This document shows, one piece after another, positions 1 to 7,211 of a stretch of 34,009 nt of DNA. Positions within the stretch are counted from its first letter, which is position 1, and each line of letters begins with the position of its first letter. Origin of the DNA: Pseudomonadota bacterium. GTDB taxonomy: Bacteria; Pseudomonadota; Gammaproteobacteria; Burkholderiales; Rhodocyclaceae. The stretch covers positions 1 through 34,009 of the forward strand of contig JAGTRY010000032.1 of assembly GCA_018262235.1 (NCBI GenBank). The letters are read 5' to 3'. The position numbers and the translations under genes are program-made. The notes beneath the pieces are model-generated. The model was given only the letters and a program-made list of their open reading frames with translations, did not search any database and was not told the origin of the DNA.

Positions 1-514
1 CGCCCGCGCCATGGGTCAGGACGATTTTCTGTCCGGACTGGTAATGGAGTTTCCGCGCGACCTCCGCGCCGAGCACCGCATCGAACACGCTCTCGAAGGG
101 CTTGCCGGTCTCAAAGCGGAGCTTCTGCCGATCCCCGTAGCCGAAATGCGCAAAGTAATCGGCGGATGTCCCCAGTACCGGAAACCCGTGGTGCGAATCC
201 CCCAGCGAGAGCGGAATGCTCCAGGCCACGGCGGGATGCCGGGCGAGTTTCCGGGCAGATGCCCAGCGCATGTTCTGGCTCGGGTCACCGATGCGGAACA
301 CGGCATACAGCATCAATTGCACCGGGCTGGCGCGTGCGCCGACGATCAGATCCGTGCCCGCGACCGATTGCGCAAATCCTTCGCGGGCATCATGGCGCAG
401 ATGTGCAATGCTCAACAGCAGGGCCGTCGCCAAAGCAATCGAGACCATTGTCATTCCCAGAGCCAGGCGCCGGTTCCAGGCACTGCGTGCGGCCAGCGTG
501 ATCAGATAGCGCAT
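1..514 (-). CDS. FtsX/MacB-type ABC transporter permease, N-terminal part (cut by window edge)
   Basis: The frame is open from an ATG at 514 to the window edge, giving about 171 residues with no stop. It begins MRYLITLAARSAW, followed by one hydrophobic helix (about residues 16-36, LALGMTMVSIALATALLL), then a soluble stretch containing TDLIVGARASPVQLM and GTSADYFAHFGYG. This is the layout of the MacB periplasmic core domain after TM1 of FtsX-type permeases. The start overlaps the end of the ATPase gene by 13 bases, so the two are translationally coupled and very probably form one transporter. In known ZrgA-type zinc operons (Vibrio zrgABCDE, Pseudomonas PA4063-PA4066) a permease of this kind follows ZrgA and an ATPase. 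The substrate is not established: family members extrude or release substrates rather than import them. The C-terminal helices lie outside the window. Confidence 0.85.
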   Translation of the reverse strand, partial: MRYLITLAARSAWNRRLALGMTMVSIALATALLLSIAHLRHDAREGFAQSVAGTDLIVGARASPVQLMLYAVFRIGDPSQNMRWASARKLARHPAVAWSIPLSLGDSHHGFPVLGTSADYFAHFGYGDRQKLRFETGKPFESVFDAVLGAEVARKLHYQSGQKIVLTHGAG

Positions 515-1227
515 ACGCCCTCCCCGCCTGCGGCCCGGTTGATTTGCGGCAAGGCCAGATTGCGGTCAAAACTCGCGGCAAGACGATGGTCGTGGCTCAC
601 GAACAGTACCGTCGCCCCTACCCCGTTCGCCTCCGCGAGCAACAGGTCGAGAAAAGCCTGCTGGCGTTCTCCATCCAGCGCCGAAGTCGGCTCATCGGCA
701 ATGATCAGTGCAGGCCCGCCAATGAGCGCACGCGCAGCCGCAACCCGCTGCTGCTGCCCCACCGAAAGCGTGGCGGCCGACGCGCGCCACAGATCGGCCG
801 AGACATCCAGCCGCCGCAGCAAGCGTTCCGCTTCCGCACGCAAGCTTGCTCCGCCAGCCTCGACCCGTGCTCGCCGGGACGTGGAGAAGCGGCATGCCAG
901 GAGCACATTGTCCAGTGCAGACAGATACGGCACGAGATTGAACTGCTGGAAGATGTAGCCGATGTGGTCGGCGCGCAATGCATCGCGGCGGCGGGACGAC
1001 AGCCTGCCCAGATCCTGCCCGAGCAGCGCAACGCGGCCTGTCGTGGGCGTCGCCACGCCAGCAATCAGGCTCAGCAGCGTGCTTTTGCCACAGCCACTGG
1101 GGCCGTGCAGGAAGGTGTGCTCTCCCCTTGCCAGGCAAAGCTGCGGGACATCGAGGCAGGGAGCATGCTGGCGCGGCCAGCGGAACACCAGATCGGTGAT
1201 CTCGACAACGCTTTCATCCGCAGGCAT
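502..1227 (-). CDS. ABC transporter ATP-binding protein, LolD/MacB type (ZrgA-operon ATPase)
   Basis: The product is about 241 residues and has all ATPase motifs: Walker A GPSGCGKST near residue 40, signature LSVGQQQR, Walker B LIIADEP followed by TSALDG, and H-loop FVSHDHR. The LSVGQQQR signature and the DEPTSALD box are typical of the LolD/MacB/FtsE branch, not of ZnuC. The ATG at 1227 (MPADESVVEITDL) was chosen because it lies 7 bases after the upstream stop; an in-frame ATG at 1257 would overlap ZrgA. The gene sits between the ZrgA-like gene and the FtsX-type permease, overlapping the latter by 13 bases. It most likely powers that permease. It is also the only ATPase in the operon, so whether the ZnuB-like permease can use it is an open question. 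Confidence 0.9.
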   Translation of the reverse strand: MPADESVVEITDLVFRWPRQHAPCLDVPQLCLARGEHTFLHGPSGCGKSTLLSLIAGVATPTTGRVALLGQDLGRLSSRRRDALRADHIGYIFQQFNLVPYLSALDNVLLACRFSTSRRARVEAGGASLRAEAERLLRRLDVSADLWRASAATLSVGQQQRVAAARALIGGPALIIADEPTSALDGERQQAFLDLLLAEANGVGATVLFVSHDHRLAASFDRNLALPQINRAAGGEGVCAI

Positions 1228-1234
1228 CGGTGGC

Positions 1235-1795
1235 TCACCAGACAAACGTGCGGGCATCGGGCGTGAGCCTGGCCGCGGATTGCCGCTTCGCCGTGACGGA
1301 CTGCACCTGGATCTGGCGAAAACCTGCGAAGGCGTCGAAGAGGCGTACCTCCATCGTCTTGAGCGCGAGCGGATGGGCGCACTGGAAAACGAACCCGGCA
1401 TCCAGATCCGCATGTCCGGGTTCCGCCTGGCTGGCCGCAGGCGCGGTTTTCGTCACCGGCTCGCCCAGTTCCACCGGCGCAATCACCGCAGATGAAAGGG
1501 TCACACTCGCGAGCTTGCACGCAGCCTCGGGATTGGGTACGAACCAGCGCCAGGCCTGGCGGAGCTGACGTGCCATGGTGCGGACTTTTGCGTGTTCCCC
1601 ATCTCCTGATGGCGCATGTTCAAAGCCGATCAGGTTGTCCAGCGGACTCTCCAGCGCCAGACGCAAGGTGTCGCCCTGCACACTGATGTCCAGTGCCGCG
1701 ACACCATGCACATGGGCTGGCTCGGCCCGGACAGCCGCACTGAATGCCGCCATCAGCAGCAAGGCCGGGAGACTGGATGGAAATTTCAAAGGCAT
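1235..1795 (-). CDS. zrgA: ZrgA-like periplasmic protein (DUF2796)
   Basis: The product is about 186 residues. A signal peptide (MPLKFPSSLPALLLMAAFSA, cleavage near AVRA-EP) is followed by the family's hallmark mature start AHVHGVAALDISVQ. The conserved LESPLDNLIGFEHAP block and a late FQCAHPLALKTMEVRLFDAF block also match DUF2796. Histidines at the mature N-terminus and in EHAPSGDGEHAK are plausible zinc ligands. In Vibrio cholerae the family member ZrgA belongs to a Zur-regulated zinc uptake locus. An in-frame ATG at 1825 exists, but the ATG at 1795 has a GAAAG motif upstream and gives a clean signal peptide. The gene lies between the ZnuB-like permease and the ATPase. Family assignment is firm; the molecular role (zinc chaperone or sensor for the transporter) is inferred. 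Confidence 0.82.
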   Translation of the reverse strand: MPLKFPSSLPALLLMAAFSAAVRAEPAHVHGVAALDISVQGDTLRLALESPLDNLIGFEHAPSGDGEHAKVRTMARQLRQAWRWFVPNPEAACKLASVTLSSAVIAPVELGEPVTKTAPAASQAEPGHADLDAGFVFQCAHPLALKTMEVRLFDAFAGFRQIQVQSVTAKRQSAARLTPDARTFVW

Positions 1796-1849
1796 ATCGT
1801 GGCTTTCATCAAAGGATTCATGCATGCGGGCACGGCGCTCGGGGGCGTT

Positions 1850-2611
1850 TCATGCCGGCTTGTCCTGTGCACGGAGGCACTGGCTGAGTGCGCCCAGGAT
1901 GGCCATAACGATCACGATCACCGCGCCGGAAGGCAGGTCGAAGACCGCAGAGAGCGCCAGCCCGAACAGATAGGACAGCCCGCCGAGGAGATAGGCCCGG
2001 AGCAGGCGCGCACGCGTAAAGCTGCGTGTAGCCAGGGCTGGAATGATCAGGCTGGAGAACACCAGATAGACGCCGACGAGCTGCACCGAGGCAGTGACCG
2101 CCAGGGCAAACAGCAGATAGAAGCCGAGCCGTCCAAGACGTTCCCCGGCAAGAAACCAGATGCCGAGCACGATTGCGGTGAGCCAGGCCACGCCGAGCAG
2201 CTGCTCGGAATTGACCCACAGGATCTGCCCCACCAGCAAATCCTTGAGGTGTTCGCCGCCATGCGGATTGCCCGCCAGCAGCAGCAATCCAATGCAGGAG
2301 GCCAGAACGAACAGCACCCCGATCAAGGCTTCCTGCGTCTGGGGCCAGCGCTTTTCAGTCCATGTCAGCAAGGCCGCGCCGAGCAAGGCGGCCCCCAGCG
2401 CGGCGCCCTGCACGGCCCAGCCTTGCGGCTCCAGCCCGAACGCATCGGCCGCAATGACGCCGATCCCGGCAATCTGGGCAATGGCCAGATCGATGAAGAT
2501 GATCCCGCGCTCCAGCACCTGCATGCCCAGCGGCACGTGCGTGGCCAGGACCAGCAAACCCGCCACGAAGGAGGGTCCGAGGATGGCAAGGTCCAGTCCT
2601 GACAAGGTCAT
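1850..2611 (-). CDS. znuB: ZnuB-type zinc/manganese ABC transporter permease
   Basis: The product is 253 residues, the usual length for the ABC-3 permease family, and almost wholly hydrophobic with 7-8 helices. Recognisable blocks are GPSFVAGLLVLATHVPLGM, IIFIDLAIAQIAGIGVI and a late VYLVFSSLIIPALATR, the last being the conserved C-terminal block of ZnuB/MntB permeases. Its ATG overlaps the TGA of the binding-protein gene by 4 bases (ATGA), so translation of the pair is coupled. It should import zinc, or a similar divalent metal, delivered by the ZnuA-like protein. No cognate ZnuC ATPase lies beside it; the next genes are ZrgA-like and a LolD-type ATPase. The ATPase may be encoded elsewhere. 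Confidence 0.9.
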   Translation of the reverse strand: MTLSGLDLAILGPSFVAGLLVLATHVPLGMQVLERGIIFIDLAIAQIAGIGVIAADAFGLEPQGWAVQGAALGAALLGAALLTWTEKRWPQTQEALIGVLFVLASCIGLLLLAGNPHGGEHLKDLLVGQILWVNSEQLLGVAWLTAIVLGIWFLAGERLGRLGFYLLFALAVTASVQLVGVYLVFSSLIIPALATRSFTRARLLRAYLLGGLSYLFGLALSAVFDLPSGAVIVIVMAILGALSQCLRAQDKPA

Positions 2612-3507
2612 TTTGCGGCCTGCACCAGTTGCGCAACGGTGTCGTCAAACAGGCCGAACAAGTCCTTGGCCCGATCGTTGCCGCCCACCGTGAAAGGCAG
2701 GGCCAGCGCCGGAATCCTGGCGCGCTGGGCCAGCCATTCGGAAGGACGGCCGTCGTTGTAGGCCGCACGGATGATCAGCCTGGCCGGCGTAGCCTGCAGA
2801 CGCGCCAGCACCTCGGCGAGATAGGCACTGCTGGGCTCCACGCCAGGCTTGGGCTCCAGGGTCGCCACTTCCTTCAGCCCCAGCCAGTCCTGCAGGTAGG
2901 GAAATGCCTTGTGCTGCACCACGATGGGCGTGCCGCGCAAGGGCGCGGCGGCCTTCTCCCAGCGCAGCTGCGCGGCCTGCCAGCGCGTGCTGAAATCGGC
3001 ATACCGGGCGGCATAGAAAGCGGCATTCGCCGCATCCAGCGCACTCAGGCGCTTGGCAAGCGCGTCGGCCACCAGCGCGATGTTGCGCGGATCTGTCTGG
3101 ATGTGGGGATTCCCGGCCGCATGCACGTCGCCATCGGCGCGGTCCAGACGCGTCGGGATCTCCAGCTTGCGCACATAGGCGGCCGCCTCGAAATAGCCGG
3201 GCTGGCCGACCTGCACGGCCGGGTTGCCGGACTGGCGTTGCAGCACCGGCAGCCAGCCGGTCTCCAGCTCGGCCCCGGTACACACCAGCAGGCTGGCGTT
3301 GCGTACCGCAGCGATCAGGCTCGGGCGGGCCTGGATGTGATGCGGATCCTGCAAGGCATTCGTGGCGGTATAGATCGTGGCTTTGTCGCCCGCGAGTTCC
3401 TGCGCCAGTGCGCCCCATTCCGGCTCGCAAGCCACGATATGCAGGGGAGCCGCCTGGGCATACGTGCCGAGCAAGGCCATGACAGTGGCAATCAATAGGT
3501 TTTTCAT
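2608..3507 (-). CDS. znuA: ZnuA-type zinc-binding periplasmic protein
   Basis: The product is 299 residues: a signal peptide (cleavage near AQA-AP, residue 19-20) and a cluster A-I binding protein. Expected metal ligands are visible: His56/His57 in LQDPHHIQARPS, His135 in GNPHIQTDP and His199 in VVQHKAFPYL. An acidic residue near the C-terminus (GNDRAKDL) could complete the site. The His-rich flexible loop of E. coli ZnuA is absent; the loop region near residues 110-135 has only His129 and His135. An AGGA-like ribosome site precedes the ATG. It is 11 bases after the porin gene and overlaps the permease gene by 4 bases. Zinc is the most likely ligand given the ZrgA neighbour, though manganese cannot be excluded from sequence alone. 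Confidence 0.9.
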   Translation of the reverse strand: MKNLLIATVMALLGTYAQAAPLHIVACEPEWGALAQELAGDKATIYTATNALQDPHHIQARPSLIAAVRNASLLVCTGAELETGWLPVLQRQSGNPAVQVGQPGYFEAAAYVRKLEIPTRLDRADGDVHAAGNPHIQTDPRNIALVADALAKRLSALDAANAAFYAARYADFSTRWQAAQLRWEKAAAPLRGTPIVVQHKAFPYLQDWLGLKEVATLEPKPGVEPSSAYLAEVLARLQATPARLIIRAAYNDGRPSEWLAQRARIPALALPFTVGGNDRAKDLFGLFDDTVAQLVQAAK

Positions 3508-3518
3508 TTTCTCGTTCC

Positions 3519-4904
3519 TCAGAAGCTGTGTGCGCCGTGAGCACCCAGGCTCATCTGGTATTGCAGGTAGATCTGGTCATCTCTCACACCTTCGCGCGCC
3601 TTGTCCTGCGCATATTGCAAACGGATGCGCGAGAACTCGGAGGGCGACCAGTCCAGCATCAGCGTGCTGCGTGTCGGCTTGTAGCCGGTATTGACGAAGT
3701 AAGCTTCGTTGCTGGCGTAATCGACGCGGCCCGGACTGAGCTGGTCATAGCGGGCACCCACACGCCAGCGCGGCATGAACTGGAACACGCTCTGCAGATA
3801 CCAGCCCGATTGCGCGGAACGGTAGCTGTCGGTCAGATTCTGGCTGGCCGTGTCATACGCCAGCTCGCCGTTCTCGTGGCGGCGGAAGTACTCGCCCTGC
3901 AGCTTCAGATTGATGCGTTCGCCATTGCCATTCGGTGCCCATTTCCATACGCCGTCGAGCAGCCACAAGCGGCTCGTCCCCGAGAAGCTGTTGGTGACCG
4001 TGTTTCCGGCCAGATCCTCCGCGTCGTAGCTGCGGTCACGCGGTGCCGTCCGCAGCCAGCCCGCGCCGGCACGCCAGCTGTGGCTCGCGCCAACATCCCC
4101 ACCAACGTGGGCAAACAGGGCCGTTGCGCCAGCGCCATTCTTGTTGCGAGTCGATCCGGGAAAGTTTTCTCCAGCGCCCAGATCGGCCCCGAGCTCGACG
4201 AAAGTACTGGTCGGCGCGACCCATTTCATCTGCACGCCATCCTGCTTGAACTGCCCACCCAGGAATGCCTGATAAGCAAGCGGTGCATCCACGAAATCCC
4301 AGGTATGGGAATGCTGGCTGTTCAGGTAACCGATGCCCGAGAAGAAACGCCCTGCCGTGGTCTGGAATCCGGCCGGCAGGCTGGTGCTTTGCACGAAGCC
4401 CTCTTCGGCTTCGATTGAATTGTCGCCCGTGACCGAAAGCGTCAACTGCCCGCGGAACAGCTGGTCGACGCTGGCCGAGAAGCCCAGCTCCGATTCGCCC
4501 AGATTGAAGCCGCGTTTGCCAGGGCCGATCTCATCCCCGCCGGGAATGAAGTTGCTCATCTTCCACTTCTCCGGGTCTTTCGAAAGGTTCGCGTATTGCC
4601 CGGACAGGATCAGTGAAATGTCGGGATTGAAGCCATTCGCGGCGGGTGCGGAAGGCGCTGCCACCACAGGACTGGCTGCGACCTTCTCGGCGGTCGAAAC
4701 GGCCGTCTGCCGGGCCTGATCCGCATTCTTTTCGGCCTGCTGCAGGCGGCTTTCAAGCTCGCGGATACGCGCTTCGTAGCCCTGGCGGAGTTGGTCGATT
4801 TCCTGGCGGATTTGCTGCAAGTCGCTGCTGTCGGCAGCCATGGCACTCATCGGAGCTGCGCTTGACGCAAGCACGGCAAGCGCGATGGTTGTGTGTCTGA
4901 ACAT
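3519..4904 (-). CDS. outer-membrane beta-barrel (porin-like) with N-terminal coiled coil
   Basis: The product is 461 residues from the ATG at 4904, which follows a clear GAGGAAA ribosome site. An upstream in-frame start at 4946 would add a non-secretory leader. A signal peptide (MFRHTTIALAVLASSAAPMS, cleavage near AMA-AD) is followed by a coiled coil at about residues 26-70 (LQQIRQEIDQLRQGYEARIR). An Ala/Pro/Val linker and a barrel region rich in alternating aromatic strands come next. It ends in phenylalanine (GAHGAHSF), as expected for Bam recognition. The coiled coil plus barrel layout resembles trimeric OprP/OprO-like porins. Its position between a small CxxC protein and znuA suggests a metal-regulated pore supplying zinc to ZnuA. 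The substrate is inferred from context only. Confidence 0.82.
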   Translation of the reverse strand: MFRHTTIALAVLASSAAPMSAMAADSSDLQQIRQEIDQLRQGYEARIRELESRLQQAEKNADQARQTAVSTAEKVAASPVVAAPSAPAANGFNPDISLILSGQYANLSKDPEKWKMSNFIPGGDEIGPGKRGFNLGESELGFSASVDQLFRGQLTLSVTGDNSIEAEEGFVQSTSLPAGFQTTAGRFFSGIGYLNSQHSHTWDFVDAPLAYQAFLGGQFKQDGVQMKWVAPTSTFVELGADLGAGENFPGSTRNKNGAGATALFAHVGGDVGASHSWRAGAGWLRTAPRDRSYDAEDLAGNTVTNSFSGTSRLWLLDGVWKWAPNGNGERINLKLQGEYFRRHENGELAYDTASQNLTDSYRSAQSGWYLQSVFQFMPRWRVGARYDQLSPGRVDYASNEAYFVNTGYKPTRSTLMLDWSPSEFSRIRLQYAQDKAREGVRDDQIYLQYQMSLGAHGAHSF

Positions 4905-4937
4905 GGGGTTTCCTCGTCTAAATCGATCAATGGCATG

Positions 4938-4960
4938 CGTACGCACCGCATGTGCGTACG
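4938..4960 (-). repeat. perfect 9-bp inverted repeat in the mRNA leader of the porin gene
   Basis: CGTACGCAC (4938-4946) and GTGCGTACG (4952-4960) are exact reverse complements around a 5-base loop. The hairpin lies 34-56 bases before the porin ATG, inside the 111-base gap after the small CxxC gene. No T-run follows it on the minus strand, so it does not look like an intrinsic terminator. It could stabilise the distal mRNA, mark a processing site, or be a protein-binding operator. Confidence 0.6.
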
Positions 4961-5015
4961 ACCAAACCGGGCCAGCCCCATCGGAATGGGTGAAAGGCGG
5001 GTTCAGTGAAAAGGA

Positions 5016-5351
5016 TCAGACAGGGATGACAGGCGGCGCGCGTGAATCGTAGAGCGCCAGGAACCGTTGTTCGGGGCTGTTTGTCTGCGGGGTGGGGGCA
5101 AACGTGAAATGCTGGGGCGCGGCGAGCGCCAGCCCCGCGGAAGGCAAGGCCGTGCCGATCATCGCAAAGGCCAGGCATGTCATGCAGGCATGCTCGGGCG
5201 CCTGATGCGATTCAGGCGTCGGCTTGCGTTCGTACTGTTCGGCGGACTGCAGATCTTCCTGCCAATGGCTCAAGGCGTGGATGACCGCGCCCTGCTGCGC
5301 GAGCAGCATGAAAAACATCAACAGGAATGGCAAAACCCGGGAGCACTTCAT
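5016..5351 (-). CDS. small membrane/periplasmic CxxC protein (DUF2946-like), first gene of the metal operon
   Basis: From the ATG at 5351 the product is about 111 residues: a signal or anchor helix (KCSRVLPFLLMFFMLLAQQG), a HALSHW segment, then HACMTCLAFAMIG with a CxxC pair, and a Pro/Thr-rich tail. The open frame extends to 5414, but the upstream part (MAQRKCNNVALIC) overlaps the palindromic operator, so the inner start is preferred. Short proteins with an HxxxxH and CxxC layout are common ahead of metal-transport operons and are often filed under DUF2946. I see no catalytic motif. A metal-binding accessory or sensing role is inferred from the His/Cys content and from its place as the first gene of the operon. 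Confidence 0.65.
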   Translation of the reverse strand: MKCSRVLPFLLMFFMLLAQQGAVIHALSHWQEDLQSAEQYERKPTPESHQAPEHACMTCLAFAMIGTALPSAGLALAAPQHFTFAPTPQTNSPEQRFLALYDSRAPPVIPV

Positions 5352-5382
5352 ACGCTGACCAGAATAAGTGCAAGCGCAGATT

Positions 5383-5407
5383 AACGCAACATTGTTGCAT
5401 TTGCGTT
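5383..5407 (-). promoter_or_regulatory. nested palindromes, candidate Zur/Fur-family operator
   Basis: Two inverted repeats are nested. GCAACA-T-TGTTGC occupies 5386-5398 and AACGCAA (5383-5389) pairs with TTGCGTT (5401-5407). They lie 32-56 bases upstream of the ATG at 5351, where a repressor site is expected. Spaced half-sites with a one-base centre are typical of Fur-family regulators, and every downstream gene concerns metal uptake, so Zur is the obvious candidate. The bases do not match the enterobacterial Zur consensus closely. A TTGCGT / TATTCT pair with 17-base spacing (5384-5389, 5361-5366) overlaps it but would leave almost no leader, so I do not call promoter hexamers firmly. Confidence 0.5.
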
Positions 5408-5712
5408 GCGCCACACCAAGGGCCCACGGCCACGCGCATTCAGCCTTTCATCCGGCCAGCCTGTCATCCATTCACCGGCTGCTGCGTTAACGAAACACAA
5501 GCTTTGCTTACAAGAAATGAGCACCGGCTTCATGAACCCATCCAGACATCTGTGGTCGAATCCGACACAGGCCGGTTCGAGAAGCCAGAGAAGATCATCC
5601 CGATGGCTGCCGGGGAAAGCCCGTCACGCCGATCAGCCCGTTTCAGGGCCAGGCAAACATGTTCATGCACCGGGCCGGCGCTCACCCTCACCTGCTCAGA
5701 AAAGGATTCAGA
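5408..5712. other. divergent intergenic region without a recognisable gene
   Basis: This stretch separates the minus-strand metal operon from the plus-strand efflux genes. Frames crossing it (for example 5406-5984 plus) run into the efflux gene in the wrong frame and show no protein-like composition. It presumably holds the promoter of the outer-membrane factor gene, whose ribosome site AAAGGA sits at 5700-5705. I could not identify convincing promoter hexamers or a terminator. Confidence 0.4.
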
Positions 5713-7203
5713 ATGTTCAGCCGTATCGCGCTCCACCCCAGATGGAGCGTGCTCTGTGTAGGGACCGCGCTCGCCGGATGTGCCGCCGTAGGGCCAAACT
5801 ACCAGGCCCCGAAACTCCCCGAAACAGACCTGCCACGCCAATGGACGTCGCCCACCGACGCCATCAAGGATGGCACCGCGACCAGCGAAACACCGGCCCA
5901 CGCCACGCAATGGTGGGCAGAACTTTCGGACCCGGCCTTGAACCAGTTGGTCACCGAAGCCTTCAACAGCAGTCCGACGCTTGAGGCCGCCATCGCGAAG
6001 CTCGGCCAGTCGCGCTCGCTGCACGCACAAGCCAACGCGTCGGGCAAGCCTGCTGTCAATGGCGAGGCCGCCAGCCAGCGTAAGGTCGACGACGAGACCG
6101 GCAAGCCCTACCAGGACTCCTGGTTGTCGACGAACGCCTCCTGGGAACTGGATCTGTTTGGCGCCGTGCAGCGCGGCAAGGAAGGCGCGCAGGCCCGCGA
6201 GGAAGCCCAGCTTGCCACGCTGGCCGATGCACGCGTCAGCCTGGCTGCCGATGTGACCGACGCCTATCTGAGCCATCGCGCCTGCCAATCCCATCTGGCG
6301 CTGAGCGAACAGGATGTGACCTCCCGCGTGGCCACCGAAAAACTCACCGCGGCCAGCGTCGAATTCGGTTTCACCGCGCCCTACCAGGGCATCCGCAGCA
6401 AGGCCTCGGTCGCGGAGGCACGAACCGCACTGGCGGCCACCAAAGCCCAGTGCCAGCAACTGGAAAACCTGCTGACCCGGCTCACCGGGATCACCCGTCC
6501 GGTCCTGATGAAGATCCTGGCGGAAAGCCCGACCGGCCTGGACCGGCTGCCGGAACCCAAGCACTTCAGCATCGCCATTCCAAGCCAGGCCCTGACGCAA
6601 CGCCCGGATCTGCGCGCGGCCGAGCGCAAGCTGGCTGCCGCTTCTGCGGATATCGGCCTGGCCGAGGCGGACCGCTACCCACGCCTGTCGTTCAACGGCG
6701 CACTCGGCTATTCCGCCACGAGTTCCAGTGGCAGCGGCGTCCTGTCGTTCGGCACCTGGTCGTTCGGGCCGTCATTGAGCCTGCCGATTTTCGACGCGGG
6801 GCGCCGCAAGGCCGAAGTCGAAATCGCCAAATCCAGATACGAGGAATCGCTGGCCAACTTCAAGGCGAAGACGCGCAGCGCAATCCAGGAAGTCGAAGAC
6901 GCCCTGACCCGCTACGCCGCCGCCCACGAACGCGCCGAGAATGCACGCGTGGCTGCGAGCGAATACCAGCGTTTCTTTGCCACCGTCGAAGAGCGCTACC
7001 GCGAAGGCGCCAGCAATCTCCTCGAACTCGAAGACGCACGCCGTGCCATGCTCGACGCGCAGCAAACCCTCCTTGGCGTACAGAAGGAGCGACTCCAGGC
7101 CTGGATCGCGCTGAACCGAGCAACCGGTGGCGCGGCGCAATACGCGCCGGAAGCCACCCTCTCCCAGGCCAGCGCGCCCGCTGCCACGCCATCGCAACCG
7201 TGA
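5713..7203 (+). CDS. outer-membrane efflux lipoprotein, TolC/NodT family
   Basis: From the ATG at 5713 (ribosome site AAAGGA) the product is 496 residues. It starts with a lipoprotein signal whose lipobox is LAGC, followed by AAVGPNYQAPKLP, the typical NodT/OprM mature start. Two homologous TolC-type repeats follow; the conserved QALTQRPDLRAAERKLAAA and SLPIFDAGRRKAEVE blocks are both visible, as is a late TVEERYREGASNLLELEDAR segment. It forms the trimeric outer-membrane channel of a tripartite pump. The adaptor gene follows after 8 bases. No RND or other inner-membrane pump gene follows, so the pump partner must be encoded elsewhere or has been lost. An in-frame ATG at 5659 would spoil the lipoprotein signal. 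Confidence 0.92.
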   Translation: MFSRIALHPRWSVLCVGTALAGCAAVGPNYQAPKLPETDLPRQWTSPTDAIKDGTATSETPAHATQWWAELSDPALNQLVTEAFNSSPTLEAAIAKLGQSRSLHAQANASGKPAVNGEAASQRKVDDETGKPYQDSWLSTNASWELDLFGAVQRGKEGAQAREEAQLATLADARVSLAADVTDAYLSHRACQSHLALSEQDVTSRVATEKLTAASVEFGFTAPYQGIRSKASVAEARTALAATKAQCQQLENLLTRLTGITRPVLMKILAESPTGLDRLPEPKHFSIAIPSQALTQRPDLRAAERKLAAASADIGLAEADRYPRLSFNGALGYSATSSSGSGVLSFGTWSFGPSLSLPIFDAGRRKAEVEIAKSRYEESLANFKAKTRSAIQEVEDALTRYAAAHERAENARVAASEYQRFFATVEERYREGASNLLELEDARRAMLDAQQTLLGVQKERLQAWIALNRATGGAAQYAPEATLSQASAPAATPSQP

Positions 7204-7211
7204 GACCTGCC

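Noticed and set aside
544-1266. Plus-strand open frame of 240 codons
   Set aside because: It is antisense to the ATPase gene, whose motifs are unmistakable; the plus-strand product is Arg/Gln-rich with no family features.
1616-3498. Two long plus-strand frames (1616-2602 and 2629-3498)
   Set aside because: Both are antisense to znuB and znuA and arise from high-GC codon bias.
4938-4960. Intrinsic terminator before the porin gene
   Set aside because: The stem is perfect but no T-run follows on the minus strand.
5530-6600. Minus-strand frame of 356 codons
   Set aside because: It is antisense to the outer-membrane efflux gene, which has a lipobox and TolC motifs; the Gly/Arg-rich product is an artefact.
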